Of a stretch of DNA of 64,000 bases, positions 40,143-50,300 are shown piece after piece. The notes beneath the pieces were generated by a model, which was given only the letters and a program-made list of their open reading frames with translations, ran no database searches and was not told the DNA's origin. The DNA is from Kribbella sp. VKM Ac-2568 (GTDB lineage Bacteria > Actinomycetota > Actinomycetes > Propionibacteriales > Kribbellaceae), in assembly GCF_004345365.1 (NCBI RefSeq), contig NZ_SLVF01000009.1:186001-250000 (forward strand), read 5' to 3'. Made by a program: the position numbers and the translations under genes. Within the stretch, counting starts at the first letter, position 1, and every line of letters begins with the position of its first letter.

Positions 40143-41147
40143 GTGCAAGCACGGACGTGGTTCACCAGTATCACCGCCGCCGTCACCCTCGCCGTCCTGG
40201 CGGCCGGCTGCGGCGTCAGCGCCGACGACAACGCCTCCGGCGGAACCAGTTCGGGCCCGGTCGAGGGCCTGCGCATCCTGGTTCCGAACTCCCCCGGCAG
40301 TGGTTACGACACGACCGCCCGGGCCGCCGCCAAGGCGATGCAGGACGCGAAGCTCACCGACACCGTCGAGGTGTTCAACACCGCCGGCGCCGGTGGCACG
40401 GTCGGCCTGCAGCGGCTGGTGAACGAGAAGGGCAAGGACGACATCCTGATGCAGATGGGGCTCGGCGTCGTCGGGGCCGTCTTCACGAACAAGTCGAAGG
40501 CCACCCTGCAGGACACCGTGCCGATCGCCCGGATGGTCTCCGAGGCCGAGGCGATCGTCGTACCGAAGGGTTCGCCGTACACGAGCCTCGAGCAGCTCGT
40601 CACCGCCTGGAAGGCGGACCCGGGCAAGGTCCCGGTCGGCGGCGCCTCGAACGCCGGCGGGCCGGACCACCTGACCCCGATGCTGCTGGCGAAGGCGGTC
40701 GGAGTACAGCCGAAGTCGGTCAACTACGTCGCGTACGACGGTGGCGGCGAACTGCTGACCGCGATCCTCGGCAAGAAGGTCGCCTTCGCGGCCACCGGGA
40801 TCGGCGAGGTCGCGGAGCAGGCCAAGTCCGGTGACGTGAAGATCCTCGCGGTGACCAGTGAGCAGCCGGTCGAGGGGATCGACGCGCCCACGCTGAAGAG
40901 CCTGGATGTCGACCTGGTGTTCACCAACTGGCGTGGCATCGTCGGCCCGCCCGGGTTGTCGGCGGAGAAGCAGCAGCAGTACAACGAGCTGCTGACCAAG
41001 ATGCACGAGTCGTCGCAGTGGAAGCAGACGCTGGCCGACCAGGGCTGGACCGATTCCTTCCAGACGGGTGACGAGTTCAAGACCTTCCTCACCTCGGAGA
41101 ACGACCGGGTCGCCGGCGTACTGCGAGAACTCGGCCTCGTCGCCTGA
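40143..41147 (+). CDS. tctC: Tripartite tricarboxylate transporter substrate-binding protein
   Basis: 334 residues. Signal peptide ends in the lipobox LAAGC, so it is a lipoprotein anchored outside the membrane. The TctC family marks are RILVPNSPGSGYDTTARAAA, NTAGAGGTVGLQRL, VPKGSPYTSLEQLVTAWKAD and NWRGIVGPPGLSAEK. It binds a carboxylate (citrate, another tricarboxylate, or an aromatic acid). GTG start five bases after AAGGAGG. Confidence 0.93.
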   Translation: MQARTWFTSITAAVTLAVLAAGCGVSADDNASGGTSSGPVEGLRILVPNSPGSGYDTTARAAAKAMQDAKLTDTVEVFNTAGAGGTVGLQRLVNEKGKDDILMQMGLGVVGAVFTNKSKATLQDTVPIARMVSEAEAIVVPKGSPYTSLEQLVTAWKADPGKVPVGGASNAGGPDHLTPMLLAKAVGVQPKSVNYVAYDGGGELLTAILGKKVAFAATGIGEVAEQAKSGDVKILAVTSEQPVEGIDAPTLKSLDVDLVFTNWRGIVGPPGLSAEKQQQYNELLTKMHESSQWKQTLADQGWTDSFQTGDEFKTFLTSENDRVAGVLRELGLVA

Positions 41148-41653
41148 TGAGCACCCCGACCATGAGCACCGTGAAGCAGGGCCGCTCCGAGCTGGGAGTG
41201 GCCCTCCTGCTCCTGCTGCTCGGCGGCTGGGCGATGATCGACGCCCTCCGGCTCCCGGAGCTGGAGACGCGGGGGCCGATCGGGCCGAGGACGGTCCCGC
41301 TCGCGGTCGGCCTCCTGCTGGTGGTGACCGCGGTCCTGCTCGCCATCGACATCCTGCGGGGCGGCCGGGGCGAGCAGGAGGCCGGTGAGGACGTCGACCT
41401 CGCGCACGGCAGCGACTGGCAGACCCTGGGCATGCTGGTGGCCGCCTTCGTCGCGAACATCCTGCTGATCGAGCGGCTCGGCTGGCCGGTCTCAGGGGCG
41501 GTGCTGTTCTTCGGCACCACCTACGCGCTGGGCAGTCGGCACCTGCTCCGCAACGCGATCATCTCGATCGCGCTGTCCGTCGGCAGCTGGTACCTCTTCT
41601 ACCTCGGCCTCGGCATCCACTTACCGGCCGGGATCCTCAAGGGAATCCTCTGA
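41147..41653 (+). CDS. tctB: TctB small membrane subunit
   Basis: 168 residues with four transmembrane helices (ELGVALLLLLLGGWAMIDAL, PLAVGLLLVVTAVLLAIDIL, two later). This is the size and topology of the poorly conserved TctB subunit. The start overlaps the tctC stop (TGATG). A second ATG five codons later is an alternative start. Confidence 0.9.
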   Translation: MSTPTMSTVKQGRSELGVALLLLLLGGWAMIDALRLPELETRGPIGPRTVPLAVGLLLVVTAVLLAIDILRGGRGEQEAGEDVDLAHGSDWQTLGMLVAAFVANILLIERLGWPVSGAVLFFGTTYALGSRHLLRNAIISIALSVGSWYLFYLGLGIHLPAGILKGIL

Positions 41654-43182
41654 TGGACGCGCTCACAGAACTGCTCAACGGGTTCGTCACCGCCGCCCAC
41701 CCGACCAACCTGCTCTACGCCTTCGTCGGCGTCCTGCTCGGTACTGCGATCGGTGTGCTGCCCGGAATCGGCCCGGCGATGGCGATCGCGCTGCTGCTGC
41801 CGCTCACGTACTCGCTGGAGCCGACGCAGGCGTTCATCATGTTCGCCGGCATCTACTACGGCGGCATGTATGGCGGCTCGACCACCTCCATCCTGCTGAA
41901 CACACCAGGTGAGAGCGCGTCGGTCGTCACCGCGATCGAGGGCAACAAGATGGCCCGCAAGGGCAGAGCGGCGGCAGCGCTGGCCACCGCGGCGATCGGC
42001 TCGTTCATCGCCGGTACCATCGGCACGCTCTGCCTGGCCCTGCTGGCGCCCGCGATCGTCCAGCTGGCCGTGAAGATGGGCGCACCGGACTACTTCGCCG
42101 TGATGGTGCTCGCCTTCGTCGCTGTCACCACCGTGCTCGGCTCGTCCAAGGTCCGTGGGGTGGCCGCACTCGCGATCGGCCTGCTGATCGGCCTGATCGG
42201 GATCGACCCGACGTCCGGCCAGCAACGGCTCACCCTCGGGCTGCCGGAACTTGCCGACGGCATCGATGTGGTCGTGGTGGCGGTCGGGTTGTTCGCGGTC
42301 GGCGAGGCGCTGTGGATCGCCGCGCACCTGCGTCGTACGCCGGCCGACATCATCACCGTCGGGGCCGCCCGGATGAGCCGGGAGGACTGGCGCCGGTCCT
42401 GGAAGCCGTGGCTTCGCGGTACGGCGATCGGCTTCCCGTTCGGCGCGATCCCCGCGGGCGGCGCCGAGATCCCGACCTTCCTGTCGTACGTCACCGAGAA
42501 GAAGCTGAGCAAGCACCCGGAGGAGTTCGGCCACGGTGCGATCGAGGGCGTCGCCGGTCCCGAGGCGACGAACAACGCGTCGGCCGCGGGTGGCCTGGTT
42601 CCGCTCCTCACGCTGGGGATCCCGACCACCGCGACCGCCGCGGTGATGCTCGGCGCGTTCCAGAGTTACGGCATCCAGCCGGGCCCACGGCTGCTGGAGA
42701 CGCAACCCGAGCTGGTCTGGGGCCTGGTGGCCAGCCTGTTCATCGGCAACGCGATCCTGCTGGCGCTCAACCTCCCGCTCGCCCCGATCTGGGCCAAGCT
42801 GCTGCGGATCCCCCGGCCGTACCTGTACGCCGGCATCCTGTTCTTCGCCAGCATCGGCGCGTACGCCGCCAACCTGTCCACCTTCGACCTGTGGCTGCTG
42901 CTCCTGCTCGGTGCACTCGGCTTCGCGATGCGCCGGTTCGGGCTGCCCGTCGTACCGGCGATCATCGGGATCATCCTCGGGCCGGTCGCCGAGGAGCAGC
43001 TGCGGCGCGCGCTGCAGATCAGCGACGGCCAGCTGAGCGGCCTCTACGACACCTGGTTCTCCAAGACCGTGTACTTCGTCATCCTGCTGGTGCTGGTGGT
43101 TCCGCCCGTGGTGAACTCGGTGCGGAAGCGGCGTAAGCCGACGGACCGGGAACTCCAACCCTCTGAGCGAGCGGGAGACTGA
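41653..43182 (+). CDS. tctA: TctA large membrane subunit
   Basis: 509 residues, about 11-12 helices. Hallmarks are GTAIGVLPGIGPAMAIALLL, YYGGMYGGSTTSILLNTPGE, GGAEIPTFLSYVTEKKLSKH and PLLTLGIPTTATAAVMLGAF. It forms the sodium-coupled permease of the tripartite transporter. Overlaps tctB by one base. No terminator is seen before the UspA gene, which starts three bases after the tctA stop. Confidence 0.95.
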   Translation: MDALTELLNGFVTAAHPTNLLYAFVGVLLGTAIGVLPGIGPAMAIALLLPLTYSLEPTQAFIMFAGIYYGGMYGGSTTSILLNTPGESASVVTAIEGNKMARKGRAAAALATAAIGSFIAGTIGTLCLALLAPAIVQLAVKMGAPDYFAVMVLAFVAVTTVLGSSKVRGVAALAIGLLIGLIGIDPTSGQQRLTLGLPELADGIDVVVVAVGLFAVGEALWIAAHLRRTPADIITVGAARMSREDWRRSWKPWLRGTAIGFPFGAIPAGGAEIPTFLSYVTEKKLSKHPEEFGHGAIEGVAGPEATNNASAAGGLVPLLTLGIPTTATAAVMLGAFQSYGIQPGPRLLETQPELVWGLVASLFIGNAILLALNLPLAPIWAKLLRIPRPYLYAGILFFASIGAYAANLSTFDLWLLLLLGALGFAMRRFGLPVVPAIIGIILGPVAEEQLRRALQISDGQLSGLYDTWFSKTVYFVILLVLVVPPVVNSVRKRRKPTDRELQPSERAGD

Positions 43183-43184
43183 TC

Positions 43185-43577
43185 GTGGCGATCATCGTCG
43201 GGTACGTGCCGACTCCTGAAGGCGTGGCCGCGTTGGAGAGCGCGATCGACGAGGCGCAACGCCGGCATCAGCGGCTGGTCGTGGTGAACTCCTCGCGCGG
43301 CGAGTCCCTGGTCGACAAGCGGTTCGCCTCCGGCACCGAGTGGCAGTCGGTGGAGGAGCGGCTCACCGCGTCGGGCGTCGACCACGAGCTGACGCAGCTG
43401 GTGGAGAGCAAGGATGCGGCCGACCAGATCCTCAAGCTGGCGAGCGAACTGAACGCGGAACTGATCGTGATCGGCCTGCGCCGCCGCACGCCCGTCGGCA
43501 AACTCCTGCTCGGCAGCCAGGCGCAAACCATCCTGCTCGAAGCAGAATGCCCTGTCCTGGCGGTGAAAAGCAGCTAG
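43185..43577 (+). CDS. Universal stress protein (UspA family)
   Basis: 130 residues with the UspA fold: IIVGYVPTPEGVAALESAID at the start, NAELIVIGLRRRTPVGKLLL with the ATP-binding GxxG-like loop, GSQAQTILLEAECPVLAVKS at the end. GTG start after GGGAG. Co-transcribed with tctCBA, as is common. Convergent with proB, 16 bases away. Confidence 0.9.
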   Translation: MAIIVGYVPTPEGVAALESAIDEAQRRHQRLVVVNSSRGESLVDKRFASGTEWQSVEERLTASGVDHELTQLVESKDAADQILKLASELNAELIVIGLRRRTPVGKLLLGSQAQTILLEAECPVLAVKSS

Positions 43578-43593
43578 TGCCTGGTGCTGGCCG

Positions 43594-44706
43594 CTAGAGC
43601 AGGACGAGGTCGTCGCGGTGGACGACTTCACGCTCGTACGCCGCGCCGAGCTCGCGGGCCAGGTCCCGGGTCGAACGGCCCAGGAGTTCCGGGAGCTCGG
43701 CGGCGTCGTAGTTGACCAGGCCACGCGCGATCACCACACCGGCCGGTGACACCAGGTCGACGGGATCGCCCGCGGAGAAGGTCCCCTCGACGCCGCTGAT
43801 CCCCGCGGGGAGCAACGAAGTACGGCGTTCGGTGACTGCCCGGACGGCACCTTCGTCCAACTGGAGGCGGCCCTGTCCCGAGGTCGCGTGGGCGAGCCAG
43901 AGCAGCCGGGTCTTGCGGCGGCGGCCGGTCGGGTGGAACAGCGTGCCGACCGGATCACCGCGGAGCGCCTCGCCGACGTGTCCGGCAGAGGTCAGCACGA
44001 CCGGAATCCCTGCCTCGGTGGCGATCGCGGCCGCCTCGACCTTCGTCTGCATACCGCCCGTGCCGACGCCGGACGAGCCGGTACGCCCGATCTTCAGCCG
44101 GGCCAGGTCCGCCGGACCACGGACATCCGTCAGCATCGTGGTGCCAGGCTTGCGCGGATCCCCGTCGTACAGGCCGTCCACGTCGGACAGCAGGACGAGC
44201 AGATCCGTGTGGACGAGGTGGCTGGTGAGCGCGGCCAGGCGGTCGTTGTCGCCGAACCGGATCTCCGTGGTGGCGACGGTGTCGTTCTCGTTCACGATCG
44301 GTACGACACCGAGCTCCAGCAGGCGGGCGAAAGTCCTGTAGGCGTTGCGATAGTGGCTGCGCCGGGTGACGTCGTCAACGGTCAGCAGCACCTGACCGAC
44401 GCGGAGTCCGTGCGCGGCGAAGGCGTCGCTGTAGCGGGCCATCAGCAAACCCTGGCCGACCGACGCCGCGGCCTGCTGGGTGGCGAGATCCCGCGGACGC
44501 GAGCGCAGTCCCATCGGGGCCAGGCCGGCTGCGATCGCACCGGACGAGACCAGCACGACCTCGGTGCCCTCGACCCGACGAGCCGCCAGGGCGTCGACGA
44601 GCAGGCGAAGGCGTTCCAGGTCGATCCTGCCGCGCTGGGTCAGTGACGACGACCCGACCTTGACCACGATCCGCGCTGCGTCGACAACCTCCGCGCGCCG
44701 CTTCAT
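43594..44706 (-). CDS. proB: Glutamate 5-kinase
   Basis: 370 residues from MKRRAEVVDAARIVVKVGSS. Amino acid kinase domain: KVGSSSLT, VLVSSGAIAAGL, FGDNDRLAALTSHLVHTDLL and LLSDVDGLYDGDPRKPG. A C-terminal PUA domain follows (from about RGRLQLDEGAVRAVTERRTS). It catalyses the first step of proline synthesis and is usually feedback-inhibited by proline. Immediately downstream of obgE, the standard order. Confidence 0.97.
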   Translation of the reverse strand: MKRRAEVVDAARIVVKVGSSSLTQRGRIDLERLRLLVDALAARRVEGTEVVLVSSGAIAAGLAPMGLRSRPRDLATQQAAASVGQGLLMARYSDAFAAHGLRVGQVLLTVDDVTRRSHYRNAYRTFARLLELGVVPIVNENDTVATTEIRFGDNDRLAALTSHLVHTDLLVLLSDVDGLYDGDPRKPGTTMLTDVRGPADLARLKIGRTGSSGVGTGGMQTKVEAAAIATEAGIPVVLTSAGHVGEALRGDPVGTLFHPTGRRRKTRLLWLAHATSGQGRLQLDEGAVRAVTERRTSLLPAGISGVEGTFSAGDPVDLVSPAGVVIARGLVNYDAAELPELLGRSTRDLARELGAAYEREVVHRDDLVLL

Positions 44707-44797
44707 GAGCTCTCCCGCATCATGCTTCCTACGATCCCGTAGTGAGTCGGTCAGATCCCCCGCAGTCCACATACCGGCTCAGGTGCGCGCCGCCGCG

Positions 44798-46441
44798 TCA
44801 TGCGTCCTGGTTGCTGCTCTCGGCTTCGATGTCGATGTCCTGGCCGGCCCTGAAGAGCCGCTCGGCCTCGAGCTCCCGAGCAGCCTCCAGCTCGCGGGCT
44901 TCCTTGCGCGCGAGCCTCTCGGCGGCCTTCTGGGCCGCCTTCGCCTCGGCCGGCGACAGGTCGACCTCGTCCGCGATCCAGCCCTTGCCGTACTCCGACA
45001 GGTCCACCGGGCGCTCGATCTCGCCGGACCTGAGCGCGTGGTACTTCTCGTCCTTGTCCTTGCGGCGCTGCGCGGCCGGGCGGTCCTCCTCCAGCCGGTG
45101 GTCCTCACCACGCCGGGCGAGGATCTCCGCACCGGCCTGGACCTCCGGCGCGAAGTCGAAGACGACCGCGTTCGGGCCGTCGCCGATGATCACGTCGTCG
45201 CCCTCCATCGCGCCCAGCTCGAGCAGTTCGCGCTCGACGCCGAGCCGGTTCAGCCGGTCGGCCAGGTAGCCGGTGGCCTCGGCGTTGCCGAAGTCGGTCT
45301 GCCGGACCCAGCGCTCGGGCTTCTCGCCCTGGATCAGCCAGCCGCCCTCCGGGGTCGTCCGGATCTTGAACTCGGACCCGCCGGTGGCCTGCGGCCGGAT
45401 GATGATCCGGGTGGTGTCCGGCTTCTCGGCCTCCGCGCGCCGCTTGGCGACCAGCTCGGCCATCGCGAACTTCAGCCCGTCCAGGCCTTCGTGGCTCGCG
45501 GTCGAGATCGAGAACACGGTGAAGCCGCGCTGCTCGAGCTCGGCCGTCACCATCTCGGCGATCTCCTTGGCGTCTGGCACGTCCACCTTGTTCAGCGCGA
45601 CCAGCCGCGGCCGGTCGTCCAGCCCGCCGTGCGCCGTCAGCTCGGCCTCGATCGTGTCAAGGTCGGTGAGCGGGTCACGGCCCGGCTCGTAGGTAGCGCA
45701 GTCGATCACGTGCACCAGCGCGGCACACCGCTCGACGTGCCGCAGGAAGTCGTGTCCGAGCCCGCGTCCCTCGCTCGCGCCCTCGATCAGGCCCGGTACG
45801 TCGGCGACGGTGAAGGTGGTCTCACCGGCCACAACGACGCCCAGGTTCGGGATCAGGGTGGTGAAGGGGTAGTCCGCGATCTTCGGCCGGGCGCGGCTGA
45901 TCGACGCGACCAGCGACGACTTGCCCGCGCTCGGGAAGCCGACCAGGCCGATGTCCGCGACGACCTTGAGCTCGAGGACGACCGTGCGCTCCTCGCCGTC
46001 CTCGCCGAGCAGGGCGAAACCAGGGGCCTTGCGGCTGGAGCTGGCGAGTGCCGCGTTGCCGAGGCCACCCTTGCCGCCCTGGGCCGCGACGAACTCCGCG
46101 CCGGGGCCGACGAGGTCCGCCAGCACCTCGCCTTCCGGAGTACTGACGACGGTGCCGTCCGGGACGGGCAGCACGACGTCGCCGCCCTTGCTGCCGGCCT
46201 GGTGGTCACCCTTGCCCTGGGCACCGTTCGTGGCGGAGCGGTGGGCGGAGCGGTGGTAGTCGACCAGCGTGGTCAGGTCCGGGTCGACGCGCAGGATGAT
46301 GCTGCCGCCGTCACCGCCGTTGCCCCCGTCGGGACCGCCGAGCGGCTTGAACTTCTCCCGGTGCACCGAGGCGCAGCCGTTTCCGCCGTTGCCACCGGTG
46401 ACGTGCACCGTGACCCGGTCGACAAAGCTGGGGATCGCCAT
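44798..46441 (-). CDS. obgE: GTPase ObgE/CgtA
   Basis: 547 residues. The glycine-rich Obg domain comes first (HVTGGNGGNGCASVHREKF, GGNGGDGGSIILR), then the G domain with P-loop GFPSAGKSS, DVPGLIEGASEGRGLGHD and NKVD, then the OCT domain ending near ELGAMEGDDVIIGD. The last 120 residues are a charged, mostly helical extension of the type seen in actinobacterial Obg. It works in ribosome assembly and stringent response. Confidence 0.97.
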   Translation of the reverse strand: MAIPSFVDRVTVHVTGGNGGNGCASVHREKFKPLGGPDGGNGGDGGSIILRVDPDLTTLVDYHRSAHRSATNGAQGKGDHQAGSKGGDVVLPVPDGTVVSTPEGEVLADLVGPGAEFVAAQGGKGGLGNAALASSSRKAPGFALLGEDGEERTVVLELKVVADIGLVGFPSAGKSSLVASISRARPKIADYPFTTLIPNLGVVVAGETTFTVADVPGLIEGASEGRGLGHDFLRHVERCAALVHVIDCATYEPGRDPLTDLDTIEAELTAHGGLDDRPRLVALNKVDVPDAKEIAEMVTAELEQRGFTVFSISTASHEGLDGLKFAMAELVAKRRAEAEKPDTTRIIIRPQATGGSEFKIRTTPEGGWLIQGEKPERWVRQTDFGNAEATGYLADRLNRLGVERELLELGAMEGDDVIIGDGPNAVVFDFAPEVQAGAEILARRGEDHRLEEDRPAAQRRKDKDEKYHALRSGEIERPVDLSEYGKGWIADEVDLSPAEAKAAQKAAERLARKEARELEAARELEAERLFRAGQDIDIEAESSNQDA

Positions 46442-46546
46442 CGGTATCTACTTCCTGCTGAATCGGTTGCTGCTCTGACTGCCGTACTGCGTACCGCCGG
46501 TACCGCGCCGCGGTGGGAAACCGTTGCCGCAGTACCCCTTACACAG

Positions 46547-46586
46547 CCGAAGGGCGGGTCGCGCTATTCCGCGACCCGCCCTTCGG
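46547..46586. terminator. Strong 17-bp hairpin between rpmA and obgE
   Basis: CCGAAGGGCGGGTCGCG and CGCGACCCGCCCTTCGG are exact inverted repeats around CTATTC. No T-tract follows, as is usual in actinobacteria. It likely ends the rplU-rpmA transcript. Confidence 0.85.
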
Positions 46587-46624
46587 CAACTACTGCAAAG
46601 GCTTCGAAACTCCGGGTGGCGGTG

Positions 46625-46885
46625 TTACTCCGCCGGGGCCGGGACGATGTTGACGACGCGACGTCCACGACGGACGCCGAACTCGACCTTGCCCTCGGCA
46701 AGCGCGAACAGCGTGTCGTCGCCGCCACGGCCCACCAGGTTGCCCGGGTGGAAGTGGGTGCCACGCTGGCGGACGATGATCTCGCCGGCGTTGACCAGCT
46801 GACCGCCGAAGCGCTTCACGCCGAGCCGCTGCGCGTTGGAGTCGCGACCGTTACGGGTCGACGCTGCTCCCTTTTTGTGTGCCAT
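46625..46885 (-). CDS. rpmA: 50S ribosomal protein bL27
   Basis: 86 residues starting MAHKKGAASTRNGRDSNAQR, with the invariant RLGVKRFGGQ and GTHFHPGNLVGRGGDDTLFA. It lies at the peptidyl transferase centre of the ribosome. 12 bases after rplU; ends before a strong hairpin. Confidence 0.98.
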   Translation of the reverse strand: MAHKKGAASTRNGRDSNAQRLGVKRFGGQLVNAGEIIVRQRGTHFHPGNLVGRGGDDTLFALAEGKVEFGVRRGRRVVNIVPAPAE

Positions 46886-46897
46886 GTCTGTCTCAGC

Positions 46898-47215
46898 TCA
46901 CTTCTTCTTGGCGTCGATCGCGGTGATCTTGACCTGGGTGTAGTGCTGGCGGTGCCCCTGGCGCTTGCGGTAACCGGTCTTGTTCTTGTACTTGAGGATG
47001 TGGATCTTCGGGCCCTTGGTGCGGCCGAGAACCTCAGCTGAAACGGCCACCTTGGCCAAGGCGGCAGCATCGGCCGTCACGGTGTCGCCATCGACGACGA
47101 GGACTGCGGGCAACGACACCGTGTCGCCGACCTGATCAGTCAGGCTGTCGATCTCGATGACATCGCCGACGGCGACCTTCTGCTGGGTGCCGCCACTGCG
47201 CACGATCGCGTACAC
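46898..47215 (-). CDS. rplU: 50S ribosomal protein bL21
   Basis: 105 residues starting MYAIVRSGGTQQKVAVGDVI, ending in KTGYRKRQGHRQHYTQVKIT and a lysine tail. I chose the GTG at 47215 because the family begins at VYAIVRxGG; a GTG four codons upstream (47227) is possible. Confidence 0.98.
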   Translation of the reverse strand: MYAIVRSGGTQQKVAVGDVIEIDSLTDQVGDTVSLPAVLVVDGDTVTADAAALAKVAVSAEVLGRTKGPKIHILKYKNKTGYRKRQGHRQHYTQVKITAIDAKKK

Positions 47216-47341
47216 CGTGGATCTCACTCTCTGTTTGTTCGGAAGTCTTAAGGGGCCTGCACAGACCTACTGCGGCCCACACAAAGGAGGCACGCGAGAC
47301 GCGCGCCGAAGGACAAGAATACGGCGCGCGTCACGAGTGGG

Positions 47342-50300
47342 TCAAACCGGGGTGGACTCCAGCTCCGGAGCGCTCACTCCGGCGTCGGATCCGTTGTTGC
47401 CTGCATCACTGTCACCGCTGTCGTCCGCCTTGGCACGACTACGGCCACCACGCCGGCGGCGAGTACTGCCACCGCGCCCGGAACCGTTCTGCTGAGCCTT
47501 CTCAGCCCCAGCCTCGGCACCGTCCCCAGCAGCACCCTCAGAACCCTCCTGAGCCTGCGCTGCGGAAGCCTGGTCACCCTGCGAGTGGTCGTCCTGCGGG
47601 CGCTCACCCTGCGACTGGTCGCTCGGCGAGCGATCAGCCTGATCCTGGTCACCGTGCGAGCGGTCGCTCTGGGCCCGGTCACCCTGGGCCTGGTCGCTCT
47701 GGGCCTCGGCGTTGGTGACGCTGGAGGCTGCGGCGATCTGGGCCAGGCGCTGGGCGGCGTCATGGCTGTGCTGCTCGGTCTCGGGCAACTCGTCCGGCCC
47801 GTCGCCACGACCACGGCCCTTGCCACGGTTGCGGCTGCGGGAGCTCTTCTTTGCGACCTCGCCGTCACTCGTCTGGTCGGCGTGCGACTGCTGCTGCCCG
47901 CGGTTGCGTCCGTCGTCCTGCCGGCGGCGGGACTCCTTCGGCTCGTCGTGCAGGATCAGCCCGCGCCCACCGCAGTGGTCGCAGTTCTCGCTGAACGCCT
48001 CGAGCAGACCGGTACCGATCCGCTTGCGGGTCATCTGGACCAGACCCAGCGAGGTCACCTCGGCGACCTGGTGCTTGGTCCGGTCGCGGCCCAGGCACTC
48101 CACCAGCCGGCGCAGTACCAGGTCCCGGTTCAGCTCCAGCACCATGTCGATGAAGTCGATCACGATGATGCCGCCGATGTCGCGCAACCGGAGCTGCCGG
48201 ACGATCTCCTCTGCCGCCTCCAGGTTGTTCTTGGTGACGGTCTCCTCGAGGTTTCCGCCGGAGCCGGTGAACTTGCCGGTGTTGACGTCGACCACCGTCA
48301 TCGCTTCGGTCCGGTCGATGATCAGCGAGCCACCCGACGGCAGCCAGACCTTGCGGTCCAACGCCTTCTTGATCTGCTCGTCGATCCGGTAGTTCGAGAA
48401 GACGTCACCGTCACCGGACCACTTCTCCACCCGGTCGGCCAGGTGCGGGGCGACGTCGGAGACGTACTCCTTGACCTGGTCGAAGGCGTCGTCACCGGAG
48501 ATGACGAGCTTGGTGAAGTCCTCGGTGAACAGGTCGCGGACCACCCGGATCAGCAGATCCGGCTCGCCGTGCAGCAACTGCGGCGCCTGGCCGGACTTCG
48601 ACTTCTTCTCGATGTCCTCCCAGTAGGTCTGCAGCCGCCTGACGTCAGCGGTCAGTTCATCCTCGGTGGCGCCCTCGGCCGCGGTGCGCACGATCACGCC
48701 CGCCTCGTCCGGGACGATGTCCTTGAGGATGCCCTTCAGGCGGTTCCGCTCGGTGTCGGGCAGCTTGCGGCTGATCCCGCCGTTGCCCCCGCGCGGCACG
48801 TACACGACGTACCGGCCGGGCAGGCTGATCTGGTTGGTCAGCCGGGCGCCCTTGTGGCCGATCGGGTCCTTGGTCACCTGGACCAGGACCGCCTGGCCGG
48901 ACTTGAGCACCGACTCGATCTTGCGCGGGCCGTTGCCGCCGCCGAGCGTGTTCCAGTCGACCTCACCGGCGTACAGCACGGCGTTGCGGCCCTTGCCGAT
49001 GTCGATGAACGCGGCCTCCATGCTGGGCAGCACGTTCTGCACCCGGCCGAGGTACACGTTGCCGATCAGCGAGACCTGCTCCTCCTGGGCGACGTAGTGC
49101 TCGACCAGGACGTTGTCCTCGGAGACGGCGATCTGGGTCAGGTCGCCGCGGGCGCGGATCACCATCGTCCGCTCGACCGACTCGCGCCGGGCCAGGAACT
49201 CGGCCTCGGTGACGATCGGCGCGCGCCGGCGGCCGGCGGCGCGACCCTCGCGGCGGCGCTGCTTCTTCGCCTCCAGCCGGGTCGATCCCTCGACCGCGGT
49301 GATCTCGTTCGAGATGGTCTTGCTGCGCGGCTCACGGACCCGTACGACGGTCTCGTCCGGGTCGTCCGGCGCCGAGCCCGGGTCCTCGCCCTTGCGGCGG
49401 CGACGGCGACGGCGGCGGCGCGACGAGGAGCCGGAGCCCTCCGTCTCGTCCTCGGGCTCATCGGACTGGCCGTGCTCGTCGGTGTCGTCCTGCTGGTCGT
49501 CGGACTCCTCCGAGTCCTCGTCCTGCTCTTCAGCGCTGTCGTCGGAACCGTCGGCGTCACCGGACTTGCGGCGGCGACGGCCTCCGCGGCGACGGCGGCG
49601 GCGACGGGTGCCCTCGCCACCTTCCTCGCCGTCGTTCTCGTCGGCTTCGGCGGCGTGGTCCTCGTCGGTGTCCTCGTCAGCCTCGGTGTTGTGGGCTTCC
49701 TCGATCACCGGCTCGGCGCGGTCTGCCGCTACCTCTTCGGCATCCCGGCTGCGACGGCTACGGCGACGGCGGGTGCTGCTCGGCTGCTCGTCGGCAGCGA
49801 CCCCGGTCGTCTCGGCGACGACCTCAGGCGCGTCGGTGACGGCCGCCTGCTCGTTCGCCGCGGTCTCGGCCGCGCCGGAGCGCCGCCTGGTGCGCCGACC
49901 GGAGGGCGCCTCGGCAGGAGTGGCCTCGACCGGGCTGGTGGCTGCAGCCTGGGCAGGAACATCGACCGGCGCCTGGAACAGCACGGCAGCGGCGGCAGGT
50001 GCACGGCGACGACGCCGCGACCCACCCTCAGCAGGCTCAGCCTGAGTGGACTCGGCCTGGACGTTGGCCTGGGCAGCAGCCTCAGCGGCGGCGGCGAGCT
50101 CTTCCTCGGTCAGCTCTTCCTCGGCGACGTCCGCGGAAGCCACCGGGCCATCGCTGACCGGGTTGTCAGAGGTCAGCAGGTCGGCCTGCGGCGCGGCCGC
50201 GGCCTTCTTGCTGGTCCGCCGACGAGTCGTCTTCTTGGCCGGCGCAGCGGAGGCGTCGGAGCCACCCTGAGCGGCCGAGTCGGCGCTGGATTGCACCGGG

